DNA from: JAUVRX01 sp049664225
GTDB taxonomy: Bacteria; Acidobacteriota; Thermoanaerobaculia; Multivoradales; JAHEKO01
Direction of reading: 5' to 3'
DNA length: 64,000 bases
NCBI GenBank assembly: GCA_049664225.1
Contig: JBATEX010000075.1
Coordinates: 1 to 64,000 of the forward strand
The notes under the pieces: generated by a model
Told to the model about the DNA's origin: nothing
Database searches by the model: none
The model's input: the letters and a program-made list of their open reading frames with translations, nothing else
Program-made: the position numbers and the translations under genes
Shown here: positions 27,285 through 37,255 of the stretch, piece by piece
Position numbering within the stretch: the stretch's first letter is position 1
Layout of the letters: every line of letters starts with the position of its first letter

Positions 27285-28922
27285 ATGAGAGCTCGGATCG
27301 CATTGATCTCACTTGTCGCGGCGATTCTGTCTGCACTCTTGCTGGCCCCAGCCCTGGTCTTTCCCTATTTCGAGGACGCCGCGCTCTTCGCGGCCGTGGC
27401 GAATTACATGCTCGAGGGCGAGACTCTCTACCGCGATGTCTTCGACCACAAGGCACCGGCCATCTACCTGCAGGAGATGATCCGGATCTCGCTTTTCGGC
27501 ACCTCAGCGTTGGCCTCACGCGTCGTAGAGCTCGCATTTCTGTTCCTCGCGGGCCTCGGTCTTGGGGCAAGCGCCCTGGCTCTGCGATCCGACGATCACC
27601 AGGGACCGTCACTAGCCTTGCTTCTTCTGCTTCCGGTGAGCTTCTGCGCGTTCACCTCCTCGACGATCTGGATCCTGCCAGACCGTGGACAGGTCGAGTT
27701 CTTTCAAGCCGCGGTCGTGGCGCTGGGCTTGAGCGCAGCGCTGTTCAGCATCGCGCTCCCCGATCGTCGTCTTCCAGCACTGGTATCCGGCATGGCACTG
27801 GCCTGGGCGGCTTGGCTCAAGCCGCAAGCATCGGTACTCCTAGTCTTCTTCTTCCTGGTACTCCTGTGGGAAGGCGTACGGACGAATCGGGGCAAGCGCC
27901 GGGCCTGGGATCTGACTTTCGGGGTCGTCATCGTCTCGGTTGTCTTTGCTGTGTTCGTCATGATCTCGGGGAGCCTCGATGGCTTCTTTCACTTGTTCTC
28001 GAAGCACCATCCCGCCTACCTGGCAGGTGTACGACCTGTTCCCTCCAACCTGTTTGATCGATTCACCCATTACTTTCTCTCGACGCCTCGGAATCTCGTT
28101 GTCGCAGCTCTGACGGCCCTGGGAGCTGTGCGGCTCGCCTGGCTGGCCCGGCGGCGATCGATCCGCTGGGCGTCCTGGCTTCTCATCGTCGGCACACTTG
28201 CCTGGGGCCTGGCCGCCTTCGCTTCAGGAGTCGCCGGTTTTCGCTACCATGCGGTGCCCGCTATGGTCGGGGTCTCGGTCCTGGTCGCCTGGGGTATGGA
28301 AGGTCTACTCCACCTGGCTACCGGAACCCGAGACTCCTGGTGGAGGACCGTCGCAGGCGGAACACTTCTAGGACTCATCGGTGTTTGGCTAATTGCCACA
28401 CCCCGATTCCTGGTCGATACGGCCGATCTCGCGGGCTGGTGGTCAGGCCGTGAGGCTCTCGCCTCCGTCCACGAACGGCGGGGCAACGAAGCTCACTACT
28501 ACAGCTACGCCAGGGAGCTGGAAGCCTCACAGATCGTCCGCGAGATCGTTCCCGAAGGCCAGAGCATCTACGTCTTGGGATTGGCCGGCGTCACCTATCT
28601 GCTCGGCGAGCGGCCGACCGCTGGCCGCCATCTCGTCACTACCTTCGCCTACATGCCGGGCTACTCGCTGGCCGACAGCGTCCACCAGGAAATCGTCGAG
28701 ACGGTGCGGGATCAGCAGCCAGAGCTCCTCCTGGTCAGGACGAACGACTCTTTTCCCTGGTTCGGCCTCCCCTATTCCTCTGTCCAGCGCCTGATGCAGG
28801 ACAAAGCGTTGCTACCCATCGTGCGGCAGCACTATCGGCCCGCCGGCCGGATCGGGGACTACTTCTTGATTCTTCAGCGGTGCCCTGGGCTCAGCTGTGC
28901 TGAGTCCAGGCCGACGCCCTGA
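27285..28922 (+). CDS. GT39-like integral membrane glycosyltransferase
   Basis: 545 aa with about 11 membrane helices. The first loop reads YFEDAALFAAVANYMLEGETLYRDVFDHKAPAIY, the acidic catalytic-loop pattern of GT-C enzymes (E/D in the first periplasmic loop, then DHKxP). The C-terminal soluble part (from about residue 400) is periplasmic. It is a second GT-C enzyme in this window, not closely similar to that at 13082-14737. Acceptor and donor are unknown. Confidence 0.75.
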   Translation: MRARIALISLVAAILSALLLAPALVFPYFEDAALFAAVANYMLEGETLYRDVFDHKAPAIYLQEMIRISLFGTSALASRVVELAFLFLAGLGLGASALALRSDDHQGPSLALLLLLPVSFCAFTSSTIWILPDRGQVEFFQAAVVALGLSAALFSIALPDRRLPALVSGMALAWAAWLKPQASVLLVFFFLVLLWEGVRTNRGKRRAWDLTFGVVIVSVVFAVFVMISGSLDGFFHLFSKHHPAYLAGVRPVPSNLFDRFTHYFLSTPRNLVVAALTALGAVRLAWLARRRSIRWASWLLIVGTLAWGLAAFASGVAGFRYHAVPAMVGVSVLVAWGMEGLLHLATGTRDSWWRTVAGGTLLGLIGVWLIATPRFLVDTADLAGWWSGREALASVHERRGNEAHYYSYARELEASQIVREIVPEGQSIYVLGLAGVTYLLGERPTAGRHLVTTFAYMPGYSLADSVHQEIVETVRDQQPELLLVRTNDSFPWFGLPYSSVQRLMQDKALLPIVRQHYRPAGRIGDYFLILQRCPGLSCAESRPTP

Positions 28923-28933
28923 GAACAAAGAAA

Positions 28934-28953
28934 GCCCCCGATCTCCCGGGGGC
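28934..28953 (-). terminator. Rho-independent terminator of the BNR-propeller gene
   Basis: GCCCCCG (28934-28940) and CGGGGGC (28947-28953) form a 7-bp GC stem with a 6-nt loop. Read on the minus strand it is followed by TTTCTTTGTTCTC. It lies 34 bp below the stop of the minus-strand gene and 12 bp below that of the plus-strand gene. Confidence 0.75.
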
Positions 28954-28986
28954 CGAAGCACCTCGAGGACAAATTCAATCCGGCTG

Positions 28987-31900
28987 CTAAAAACCGAGTG
29001 GCAGCAGCGCCCGACTCGCCATGATTCCGGCCAAACGTTTGGCGCTCACACCCGAGGAGGAAGAGCCGCTCGTTTTCTGATTTTCTTCCCACTCCTCACG
29101 GCTCATGACGTTGATCACCTCCAAACCTCGACCCTGAAGCTGCGAGTTCAAGGACGTGAGATCTTTGCTCGTCGTGAGCTCCTCGAACCGGGCCTCGGCC
29201 GCCGTCAATTGACCTATCAGTACGTCCTTGCGGTCGATCTGCGACTGGGTCGGGCGTCCGTCGTAGTTGACAATACCGCCGAAGAGGTTGCCCATCTTCT
29301 CCCTCAGCTTCTCGTCACCAGAGATCCAGCCAGTCTCCGCCGTGGAGACCAACGAACCGCGGAACGTTTCCAACTCGTCGGCATAGGCTTCGAGATTCTT
29401 GGCCAGTCCGCCTCGGCCGCTCGCCTCCTCTGCCCGACCCTTGGTCTGGTCCCGCACATCGATCAGGGTGTCGATGACGTAGGTCAGACCCTCCAGGGCA
29501 TCGTAGAGCTCGAGGGCGGTCTCCTGCTGCAGCTTACGATCCTCCGCCGAATGGGGTGAACGGGGATCGGCCACCAGGTTCACGGTCCCTTCGAAGGTGT
29601 CCTTGCCCTTGATCAGCTTGTAGGTATAGGTACCCTCTGGCACCCGCGGACCCTGGAAGACGAAAACCAGGTTCGTGGCGGGAGGCAGCTTGGGTGGAGG
29701 CAGCCGCATGGGCCAGTCCGCCCGATTCAGACCCTTCACCTTCGGTGCGGGAATCGTGGTGATCAGCTCACCTTCGGAGTCGTAGATCTCGACTTTGAGA
29801 TCGCCGAAGATGTGCCGCTTCTTCTGATAGTAGAAGATGCTCGCCGCCTCGGGCGGGTTCCTCCCAGAGAACTCGTCGCTACCCGTGAACCAGGACATGC
29901 CGCCCGAAACCGCCATGACCGCGTCGCGAGCCGGCAGCAAGGCCAGATTGGCCTCGAGGGTCTCAGCAGTCAGGGCGCGGAGAGGGGTCAGGTCGTCGAG
30001 GATATAGATACCTCGGCCGTGGGTGCCGACGATCAAATCGTGATCGCGCGGATGGATGTCCAGATCCCGTACGGGTACCGGCGGTAGACCGCCCTTGAAT
30101 CGCGCCCACCGGCTGCCACTGTCCAAGGTGACGTACAGTCCAAACTCGGTGCCGGCGTACAGGAGGTCGGGGTTCACCGGATCCTGTGCCACGACATGGG
30201 CGAAGCTCTCGATGCCCTCACTGACGATGGACTCCCATGTGGAACCGAAGTCAGTGGTTCGGTAGAGGTAGGTGTTCATGTCGCCCGATCGATGCCCATC
30301 CACGGACAAATGCGCCGTACCCTCCTCGTGAGGGCTCGCCTCCACGTGAGAGATCCAGAGGCCGCCGGGTAGGTCCGGAATATTGGCGGTCACGTTGGTC
30401 CAGCTCTCACCGCCGTCCCGGGTCACCTGCACGAGGCCGTCGTCAGTACCCACCCACAGGACCTCGGGGTTCTTGGGCGATTCCGAGATCGTGTAGATGG
30501 TGGCGTTGTTCTCGGCCGTCGAGTTGTCAATCGTCAGACCACCGGTCTCCATCTGACGCTGCCGTTGTGGGTCGTTGGTCGTCAGATCCGGCGAAATCTT
30601 CTGCCACGATTCGCCCCGGTCTGGCGACCGGAACAGGTACTGGCCACCGTAGTAGAGGGTGCCCGGAGAGCTGGGCGACAGATGCAGCGCCGTGTTCCAG
30701 TTGAATCGATAGTCCTCCTCGCCCTCGCCCGGCAGGGGCCGAATCTCTTTGGACTCCCCTGTTGACAAGTAATAGCGAGTCAGGTTTCCACCCTGGAACT
30801 CGGCGTAGATGATGTCCGTCTCCTCGGGGTCTCTGTAGGTATGAAAGCCGTCGCCCTGACCCACGAGGGTCCAGTCCTTGTTCTCGATGCCGCCGGCCGA
30901 GCGCGAGGGACCCATCCAGGAGCCGTTGTCCTGCAGACCCCCGAATACGTTGTAGGGCCGGTCGAAGTCGTAACTGACCTCGTAGAACTGGGAGACAGGC
31001 AGGGCCTTGATGAGCCGGAAGTGGGCGGCCCGGTCATAGGACATGTAGACGCCACCGTCGGTTCCCAGGAGCAGCTCGTAGGGATTGTCGGGATTGATCC
31101 AAAGGGCGTGGTGGTCGCTGTGCACCGCCATGTCGAACCCACCGCTCAAGATCGAGGTGAAGGACTTACCGGAATCCGTCGAGACCCCCAAATAGAACCC
31201 CGGTTTGTAGACCCGCTCGAAATCTTCCGGATCTACCACGACATAGGCGAAGTAGAAGGGACGACTCTTGACCGCCAGAGAGTTGTTCATCTGCTCCCAG
31301 CTCTCTCCGAGATCGTCCGATTTGTAGAGGGCCGTCTCCTCGGCCTCGACCACGGCATAGACTCGACTCGGACGGCTCGGAGCCACGGTGACTGCGACGC
31401 GCCCCTTCTCGCCTTCGGGCAGACCGGCGGTCAGCTCTTTCCAGTTCTTGCCGCCGTCGGTCGATTTGTAAAGCCCACTTCCAGGACCGCCGGATTCGAA
31501 GAAGTCCGGGTATCGCCGAAACTGCCACATGCCGGCATAGAGGATGTTGGGGCTCTGGGGATCGATCGCGATATCCGAGCACCCGGTGTTCTCATCCACC
31601 CAGAGAACCCGCTCCCAGTTCTCGCCGCCGTCGGTGGTCTTATAGACACCGCGCTCCTCGTTTGCGCTCCACAGCTGGCCTGTGGCACAGACGTAGACCG
31701 TGTCGCTTTCGTCCGCATCGATGACGATGCGCGCGATGCGCTCCGAGTCACCCAAACCGACGAACTTCCAGCTGTCGCCGCCATCCGTCGACTTGTAGAC
31801 GCCGGCGCCTACCGAGACGCTGTTGCGAACCCACGACTCTCCGGTGCCGACCCAAACGGTGTTCGAGTCCTGCGGATCGATCCGAATCGCACCAATAGAC

Positions 31901-32172
31901 TGGATATAGTCATCGAAGATCGGCTTCCAGGTCAGGCCGCCATCCTTCGATTTCCACACGCCACCGCTCGCGGCTCCGGCGTATATCGTCAACGGATCCG
32001 CGGGTACGGCGTCAATAGCGGCGATCCGGCCACTCATGACAGCCGGACCGATGGAACGCGCATGCAAGCCTCCAAAGGTATTGGAGTCGATCTCGACTTG
32101 CGCCCTGACTGGCAGACCATGCCCAAACAGGGCAACCATCAGGATGCCTGTCTTCAAGAGATTGCTCTTCAT
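28987..32172 (-). CDS. Large secreted BNR/VPS10-type beta-propeller protein
   Basis: 1061 aa with a Sec signal (ends RAQ). About ten repeats of the sortilin/BNR type are visible, each with S-x-D-x-G-x-x-W: SKDGGLTWKPIF, STDGGDSWKFVG, TTDGGENWERVL, STDGGKNWKELT, SDDLGESWEQM and others. The repeats fill residues 30-720 as two propellers. The C-terminal third is helical with a strand domain (about 760-830) and ends in a coiled stretch. Family members are often annotated as glycosyl hydrolases, but catalytic residues have not been shown and none is evident here. It lies 15 bp after the LolA-like gene in the same direction. Confidence 0.82.
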   Translation of the reverse strand: MKSNLLKTGILMVALFGHGLPVRAQVEIDSNTFGGLHARSIGPAVMSGRIAAIDAVPADPLTIYAGAASGGVWKSKDGGLTWKPIFDDYIQSIGAIRIDPQDSNTVWVGTGESWVRNSVSVGAGVYKSTDGGDSWKFVGLGDSERIARIVIDADESDTVYVCATGQLWSANEERGVYKTTDGGENWERVLWVDENTGCSDIAIDPQSPNILYAGMWQFRRYPDFFESGGPGSGLYKSTDGGKNWKELTAGLPEGEKGRVAVTVAPSRPSRVYAVVEAEETALYKSDDLGESWEQMNNSLAVKSRPFYFAYVVVDPEDFERVYKPGFYLGVSTDSGKSFTSILSGGFDMAVHSDHHALWINPDNPYELLLGTDGGVYMSYDRAAHFRLIKALPVSQFYEVSYDFDRPYNVFGGLQDNGSWMGPSRSAGGIENKDWTLVGQGDGFHTYRDPEETDIIYAEFQGGNLTRYYLSTGESKEIRPLPGEGEEDYRFNWNTALHLSPSSPGTLYYGGQYLFRSPDRGESWQKISPDLTTNDPQRQRQMETGGLTIDNSTAENNATIYTISESPKNPEVLWVGTDDGLVQVTRDGGESWTNVTANIPDLPGGLWISHVEASPHEEGTAHLSVDGHRSGDMNTYLYRTTDFGSTWESIVSEGIESFAHVVAQDPVNPDLLYAGTEFGLYVTLDSGSRWARFKGGLPPVPVRDLDIHPRDHDLIVGTHGRGIYILDDLTPLRALTAETLEANLALLPARDAVMAVSGGMSWFTGSDEFSGRNPPEAASIFYYQKKRHIFGDLKVEIYDSEGELITTIPAPKVKGLNRADWPMRLPPPKLPPATNLVFVFQGPRVPEGTYTYKLIKGKDTFEGTVNLVADPRSPHSAEDRKLQQETALELYDALEGLTYVIDTLIDVRDQTKGRAEEASGRGGLAKNLEAYADELETFRGSLVSTAETGWISGDEKLREKMGNLFGGIVNYDGRPTQSQIDRKDVLIGQLTAAEARFEELTTSKDLTSLNSQLQGRGLEVINVMSREEWEENQKTSGSSSSGVSAKRLAGIMASRALLPLGF

Positions 32173-32187
32173 GGTCTCTCTCCCTGA

Positions 32188-32937
32188 CTACTCGGCCGCC
32201 TCGGCGGTAGGTGCAGGCATGGCAAAGAGATCGTCGGAGACCTCGATGCCGACCTCGATCTCATCGATCGTGATTACCTGGCCGGCGGGCGCACCCATCG
32301 GCTTGCTCTCGATCGAGTGGGGAAACATCAGGCCACCAACCTCTTTGTAGTCGCTGAGAATGGTCTCGAACTCCACCTCGTTGCCCTGCATCGTGGTCTT
32401 GCCTTCCTGCTTGATCGTGATGAAGTACTCACTATCCAGGAAGTGGTACCGCACATCCCCGTTAGCCAGATCCACCTTGATCTTGTAGGCCTCGGTGCCG
32501 TCGACATCCTCCAGGCCGATCAGTTCGACTTTGTGGCCCTTTTCCTGCCAATCCACGAGGGGGCCGTCGATGTCGGCCTGCTCCTGCATATTCTTCGCTT
32601 GATCGTCGGCCATCACTTCGGCGTCGGACTTGCCCATGAACGGCATGACCATCCATGCGGCCTCTCCGTCGTAAGCCTGGATTCCGGTCATACCCTGCAT
32701 CGTGAACTCGAGCCGGGCCCTCATCGGCCGTTTGAAGAACATCTTGAATGGCGCCTCGGCACCCGGCCCCATAGCCATCCGGCCGACGAACGTCGCCGTT
32801 TCCATGCCTTTGATGGCGTCCAGGCCGCCGAGCGCGTCATAGTGATTGGCCAGGACCTGATCCAGAGTCAACTCTTCGGCGACCGCCGGAAGAGCGAGCA
32901 GGGCAAGTACAGCACCCAGGAGAATGGTTTTCCGCAT
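32188..32937 (-). CDS. Periplasmic LolA-like (outer membrane lipoprotein-sorting-type) protein
   Basis: 249 aa from ATG 32935-32937 with a GGGAGGTC site; the longer ORF has no signal-like start. Signal peptide ends AVAEE. The body begins LTLDQVLANHYDALGGLDAIKGMETATFVGRM, the usual start of LolA-fold proteins of this size, with paired strands (ARLEFTMQGMTGIQAYDGEAAWMVMPFMG) thereafter. It is probably not the housekeeping LolA but a carrier or sensor with the same half-barrel fold. It is followed closely by the BNR-propeller gene. Confidence 0.72.
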   Translation of the reverse strand: MRKTILLGAVLALLALPAVAEELTLDQVLANHYDALGGLDAIKGMETATFVGRMAMGPGAEAPFKMFFKRPMRARLEFTMQGMTGIQAYDGEAAWMVMPFMGKSDAEVMADDQAKNMQEQADIDGPLVDWQEKGHKVELIGLEDVDGTEAYKIKVDLANGDVRYHFLDSEYFITIKQEGKTTMQGNEVEFETILSDYKEVGGLMFPHSIESKPMGAPAGQVITIDEIEVGIEVSDDLFAMPAPTAEAAE

Positions 32938-33163
32938 CTTTGACCTCCCGTTTTCAGCTTGTGTGGGGAACGAACTTCTTGTGAACTCATTACCTCGCAC
33001 GCCAGAAGGCGTGGTGAGCTCGACTCGGCCCGTAGTCTACACCGGCAAGAGTCCTCTGTCTCAAGTACTTCACAGAACTCACAAAACCCGATCCTGTCGC
33101 ATTCCGTATGACACGATGAAGCGTCCCGTTCACCTTTCCGCCGGACCCGTGAGGAGACCAGGT

Positions 33164-33856
33164 ATGCCCTCAAAATCGCCCTACTTCAACCGAGCGTTCT
33201 TCCAGTTCCTGGAGGATTTGAAGCAGAACAATCAGCGCGAGTGGTTTCAAGCCAACAAGCAACGCTACGAGGACGAGGTGAGACATCCCGCGCAGCAGTT
33301 CATCAGTGACTTCGGACCCGAGCTGCGCAGGATCAGTCCACATTTCCTCGCCGACCCTCGCCCTTCCGGTGGCTCCATGTTCCGAATCTACCGGGACACT
33401 CGGTTCGCCAAAGACAAGAGTCCCTACAAGACTCATGTGGGAATCCAGTTCCGCCACAAGCAGGGCAAGGACGTCCACGCTCCTGGCTTCTACCTCCACC
33501 TCGAACCTGGAGGCTGTTTCGCCGGGGTCGGGATCTGGCACCCGGACGCGAGCTCTCTATCCGCCATCCGTACCGCTATGGCCGAGCAGCCGGCGCGATG
33601 GAAGCGGATCACACAATCGAAACGATTTACCGAGACCCTGGAGTTGGCGGGAGAGTCCCTGAAGCGGGCGCCCAAGGGTTTCGACCCCGACCACGCCTTG
33701 ATCGAGGACCTCAAGCGCAAGGACTTCATCGGTGTTGCCAACTTCGAGGCGAAGACCGCGGGAGATCCCGACTTCTTGACGGAGTACAGGAAACTCTGCC
33801 GAAAGGGCAGCCCCCTGGTCGAGTTTCTGTGCGAAGCCGTCGACGTACCCTTCTGA
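33164..33856 (+). CDS. DUF2461-family protein
   Basis: 230 aa from the ATG at 33164, preceded by GAGGAG; the longer ORF adds 80 residues without family character. YFNRAFFQFLEDLKQNNQREWFQANKQRYE is the DUF2461 opening, followed by MFRIYRDTRFAKDKSPYKTHVGIQFRH and GFYLHLEPGGCFAGVGIWHP. The function of the family is unknown. It is cytoplasmic by sequence. Confidence 0.88.
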   Translation: MPSKSPYFNRAFFQFLEDLKQNNQREWFQANKQRYEDEVRHPAQQFISDFGPELRRISPHFLADPRPSGGSMFRIYRDTRFAKDKSPYKTHVGIQFRHKQGKDVHAPGFYLHLEPGGCFAGVGIWHPDASSLSAIRTAMAEQPARWKRITQSKRFTETLELAGESLKRAPKGFDPDHALIEDLKRKDFIGVANFEAKTAGDPDFLTEYRKLCRKGSPLVEFLCEAVDVPF

Positions 33857-33924
33857 GCCTGACTCGAACTTCGCGAAACCGGACCGCGTATCGTAGAGTT
33901 CAAGTGCTCTGAGAGGAGGTCCTG

Positions 33925-34728
33925 ATGGTCAAGCGCCCAACGATTCTGACAACGCTCGTTCTCTACACCCTGCTGGCAGCGGTCGGGGCGGCCCTGGGGG
34001 CATCGGAACCCAACCCGCCGGCTGAAGGCTTCAACCTGCAGGGCTCCGACTCGGAGGCGATTGAGATCGCTGACCGCGTCATGGTCGAGCTCGGAGGGCG
34101 CCAGGCCTGGGACGAGACCCGGTTCCTCACCTGGAGCTTCTTTGGTCGACGCCGCCATGTCTGGGACAAGCAAACCGGTGACCTACGGATCGAAGGTGCC
34201 GACCGCGAGACCGAGCGCCCCTACTTGATCCTCATGAATCTGCGCACCCAACAGGGTCGGGCCTGGATAGACGGAGTCCCGGTAACAGACGTAGACGAGC
34301 TGGCGGCGATGCTGGAAAACGGCGAGAGTGCCTGGATCAACGACAGCTACTGGATGTTCATGCCCTACAAGCTCAAGGACTCTGGCGTGACCTTGAAGCA
34401 CGTCGGCAAGGGACAGATGCAGGATGGTCGTCCGGCCGAGGTGCTGCAGCTGACTTTCGAGGCCGTCGGCAATACGCCTGAGAACAAGTACCGCGTCTAC
34501 GTCGCGGCAGACAGCGGCCTGGTCGAGCAATGGGACTTCTACGCCAATGCGGACGACGAGGAACCGCGCTTCTCCTCGCCCTGGCGCAACTGGCAGCGCT
34601 ATGGCCGAATCCTCCTCTCGGACAACCGTGGCGAGAACGGCCACACCGATATCGCTGTCCTGGAGGCCCTGCCACCCGAGGTCCTGACGAGCCCCGAGCC
34701 GGTCGACTGGCAGGCCCTGATCCCTTGA
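33925..34728 (+). CDS. Secreted LolA-fold-like protein of unknown function
   Basis: 267 aa with a signal peptide ending about residue 25 and an AGAGGAGG-type site before the ATG. ADRVMVELGGRQAWDETRFLTWSFFGRR resembles the start of LolA-fold proteins, and later strands (KYRVYVAADSGLVEQWDFY) repeat the pattern. It is the second such protein within 2 kb, but similarity to 32188-32937 is only at the fold level. No partner is evident. Confidence 0.62.
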   Translation: MVKRPTILTTLVLYTLLAAVGAALGASEPNPPAEGFNLQGSDSEAIEIADRVMVELGGRQAWDETRFLTWSFFGRRRHVWDKQTGDLRIEGADRETERPYLILMNLRTQQGRAWIDGVPVTDVDELAAMLENGESAWINDSYWMFMPYKLKDSGVTLKHVGKGQMQDGRPAEVLQLTFEAVGNTPENKYRVYVAADSGLVEQWDFYANADDEEPRFSSPWRNWQRYGRILLSDNRGENGHTDIAVLEALPPEVLTSPEPVDWQALIP

Positions 34729-34762
34729 TCCCCGGCACTGTGGACAAGCTGGACTCTGTACG

Positions 34763-34787
34763 CAGGACCCGAGACCCAAGACCCAGG
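34763..34787. repeat. GACCCAA-type heptamer array in a convergent gap
   Basis: CAGGACCCGAGACCCAAGACCCAGG, three to four copies of a GACCCRA-like unit. It sits between convergent genes ending at 34728 and 34806. It is related to arrays at 24545 and 62484. Confidence 0.55.
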
Positions 34788-34805
34788 CCGGTAGGGTTGG
34801 CGGGG

Positions 34806-35717
34806 CTAGAGCCTGCCGAGTTGGCTGTCCGACCGGCCCGACTCGAGGAAGAAGACCAAAAGATAGAGGACCGGAAGTGCCATGATCAGGCCCTTCCCGA
34901 CTCGGTATGCGGTATACCAGCCTGGGGTTCCCCGCTGCAAAACCTCCAATTCCTCCACGAAGACCACTTCACACAGGGTGTCGGTTCGCACGGTGCTGGA
35001 TCGCCGCCAGAAGGTCTCCCAGTCGTCCATCTGATAGTCCACCAGCAGCCCCCTCATTCGGACCTGGTCGCCGACCCTGACCCCGGCGATCTGGTCTCGA
35101 ATCGACGGGTCGTCAGTGATGAGGTGGTTGTTGCCGAGCTCGTGGTGGGCGAACTTCACGCCCTGCGGGTATTGGAAGTAGCAGGTCCACGACCCGCTCT
35201 TGAACTCGACCTGCCGGAAATCGTCCTTTTCGAGGTTGCCGCCCCAGATGACACAGAGATCCTTGGTATCGACCGACGTGCTGTCATGGTAGAGGTCGGC
35301 GATGCTCTCGATGTTGTTGTGACTGACAACGAGGCCCCACAACTCATAGGTGGCCACCGGCTTTACCCGACATTGCTGCCCCTTGTACTCGAACTCGAAG
35401 AGCTCTCGGGCCGTGGCTCCTTGCTCGGGCTCCTGCAGCAGGGGTGCTTCGATGGCAGCGGAGGTAACCAGGCGACCCTTCATGAACCAGGCGACTGCGG
35501 TCAGGGCAACGGCCCCGACAAGCAGCGGTCCGATCAGACGGCGTATGGTGTACAGAGACAAGGGTGGACTCGAAGGGGCGTCGGTGGTGGCGAATCTCGA
35601 GAACGTGTGGTTCTTCCGGCGATGGCCAAAACGATACCAGCTTGCAGTCGAGGTAGTAGGCCCGATGATGCTCGAGCCCACCCCGAACCCAGGAGTCTTC
35701 GGCGCCGTAGCCTTCAA
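34806..35717 (-). CDS. Two-helix membrane protein with a periplasmic domain, unknown function
   Basis: 303 aa as listed; the true start may be further in, because about 50 residues lie before the first hydrophobic segment (RLIGPLLVGAVALTAVAWFM). A soluble middle domain of about 180 residues with four Cys follows, then a second membrane segment (LIMALPVLYLLVFFL) near the C-terminus. I do not recognise the family. It is divergent from the glycosidase-like gene 39 bp away and may share its control region. Confidence 0.5.
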   Translation of the reverse strand: MKATAPKTPGFGVGSSIIGPTTSTASWYRFGHRRKNHTFSRFATTDAPSSPPLSLYTIRRLIGPLLVGAVALTAVAWFMKGRLVTSAAIEAPLLQEPEQGATARELFEFEYKGQQCRVKPVATYELWGLVVSHNNIESIADLYHDSTSVDTKDLCVIWGGNLEKDDFRQVEFKSGSWTCYFQYPQGVKFAHHELGNNHLITDDPSIRDQIAGVRVGDQVRMRGLLVDYQMDDWETFWRRSSTVRTDTLCEVVFVEELEVLQRGTPGWYTAYRVGKGLIMALPVLYLLVFFLESGRSDSQLGRL

Positions 35718-35756
35718 TGCTCATTAAGCTCCTAGCGAAGTCACTGGGGTCCGACC

Positions 35757-37163
35757 TTGCGTAGTCTCCTGACCATCCTCTTGGTTCTCCTGGCGGGCAT
35801 CGGCCTCTTTCTGGCCCTGCGGTCGACCGGGCCTGTCTTCTACCTGGGTGGTATTCAGGTCAACGAGCCCGACCACGGCGCATGGGTTCGCGCCCTGACG
35901 GAGAGCGGGATGAACACGGTCGCGGTCACCGTCTATGCGAAGCAGGGGGATTGGGACTCGACGAATCTCTGGTGGGAGGACGAGGAGCCCTGGGTCGTTT
36001 CGGAAGCCCGTGCCGCCAGAAATGCGGGTCTCGACGTGGTGCTGGTACTACGCGTCGCCCTCGATCACGCCTTCGAGCGCAACAAATTCTTCTGGCACGG
36101 CATGATCATGCCGGACTCCGATGAGGCCTTGAACGAGTGGTTCGATCGATATAGCGACTACGTTCTCGAATGGGCTCGCATCGCAGAGGAAGAGGGCATC
36201 GATGTCCTGGCGATCGGTAGCGAGCTCAACTCGATGGCCGATACCGTGCCAGTGGACGAGCTGCCAGCTCTCGAGGAGTACTGGTCCAACGAAGAAAAAG
36301 TGGACCACGAGAACGCCAAGGTCCTGGAGCACCGGGAGGCGATCGAGGGAAAGCAGATCTGGGTGCGCGGCAGCGAAGGATACGAGGGCATCGAACCCTA
36401 TCTCGATGATCGGGCCGCGGCCCACGCACAATGGGCCGAGAAGGTCTCGTTTCTCGACGCCACAGACCCGATAACGAAGGTCAATGCCCGGCGCCGACTG
36501 ATCGCAGGACGATGGGCCGGGCTCATCGACCAGGTTCGAGAGGTCTACAGCGGTTCCCTGACCTATGCCGCCAATTTCGATCAGTTCGAGTCGGTGGGCT
36601 TCTGGAACAAGCTGGATCTCATCAGCATCAACGCCTACTTTCCCCTCCGCAAGCGTGATCTGCCCGAGTCGACCGCCGGCCCACGAACGGCCCTCTTCAC
36701 GACCCGCTGGACGAACATCTTTCAGACCATAGATGCGCTTCGGATCCGTCAGGGTGTTCCCGATCACAGGGTACTGTTTACCGAGCTGGGCTATACCCGA
36801 CGAGCCAACTCGACGATCGAGCCCTGGGCGGCCAATGGCTTTTCGGTGCGGCCGTCGCCTTCGGGCTCACGTCTGATGATCTGGGAGGAGCAGCCCGACG
36901 ATCCGACAGAGCGAGCCGAGGCGGTCAGGGGCCTCTACGAAGCGAACCTGGCCATGGGAGGAGATCTTCTGGCCGGTATTCTCTATTGGAAGCTCTCCAC
37001 GGAACCGGCCCACTCGGAAGTCGAGCCCTTCGTCCTCATCATCGGCGGACGCTCTGATGAAGATCCCCTGTTGGCAGAGCTGCAGCGTTTCACGGCCGAG
37101 CTGCCCGTAGAATCGAGGCGTCACCGGGCAATCTCGAAGCTCCGCGGGTTGCTTCCAGACTGA
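35757..37163 (+). CDS. Membrane-anchored TIM-barrel glycosidase-like protein (GH113-like)
   Basis: 468 aa from TTG 35757-35759, with GGGG 8 bp upstream. An N-terminal anchor helix (about residues 3-20) is followed by a (beta/alpha)8 pattern: GMNTVAVTVYAKQGDW, LDVVLVLRV, GIDVLAIGSELNSM and VLFTELGYTRR. The two Glu residues in IGSELNS and FTELGYT fall at the ends of strands 4 and 7, the positions of acid/base and nucleophile in clan GH-A. GH113 mannanases have a similar layout. It starts the co-directional run that includes a Mur ligase and an ATP-grasp protein. Confidence 0.65.
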   Translation: MRSLLTILLVLLAGIGLFLALRSTGPVFYLGGIQVNEPDHGAWVRALTESGMNTVAVTVYAKQGDWDSTNLWWEDEEPWVVSEARAARNAGLDVVLVLRVALDHAFERNKFFWHGMIMPDSDEALNEWFDRYSDYVLEWARIAEEEGIDVLAIGSELNSMADTVPVDELPALEEYWSNEEKVDHENAKVLEHREAIEGKQIWVRGSEGYEGIEPYLDDRAAAHAQWAEKVSFLDATDPITKVNARRRLIAGRWAGLIDQVREVYSGSLTYAANFDQFESVGFWNKLDLISINAYFPLRKRDLPESTAGPRTALFTTRWTNIFQTIDALRIRQGVPDHRVLFTELGYTRRANSTIEPWAANGFSVRPSPSGSRLMIWEEQPDDPTERAEAVRGLYEANLAMGGDLLAGILYWKLSTEPAHSEVEPFVLIIGGRSDEDPLLAELQRFTAELPVESRRHRAISKLRGLLPD

Positions 37164-37255
37164 ACCAGGAGCATCGAGACGCAACAGTCGTGTGGCAACA
37201 GGACGTGGAGCCCCACATCGAGCAGGTTCTCCAGCTGGTACCCTGAGGCGATTGC

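Noticed and set aside
30841..32187. 448-aa plus-strand ORF
   Set aside because: Antisense to the BNR-propeller gene with its regular SxDxGxxW repeats.
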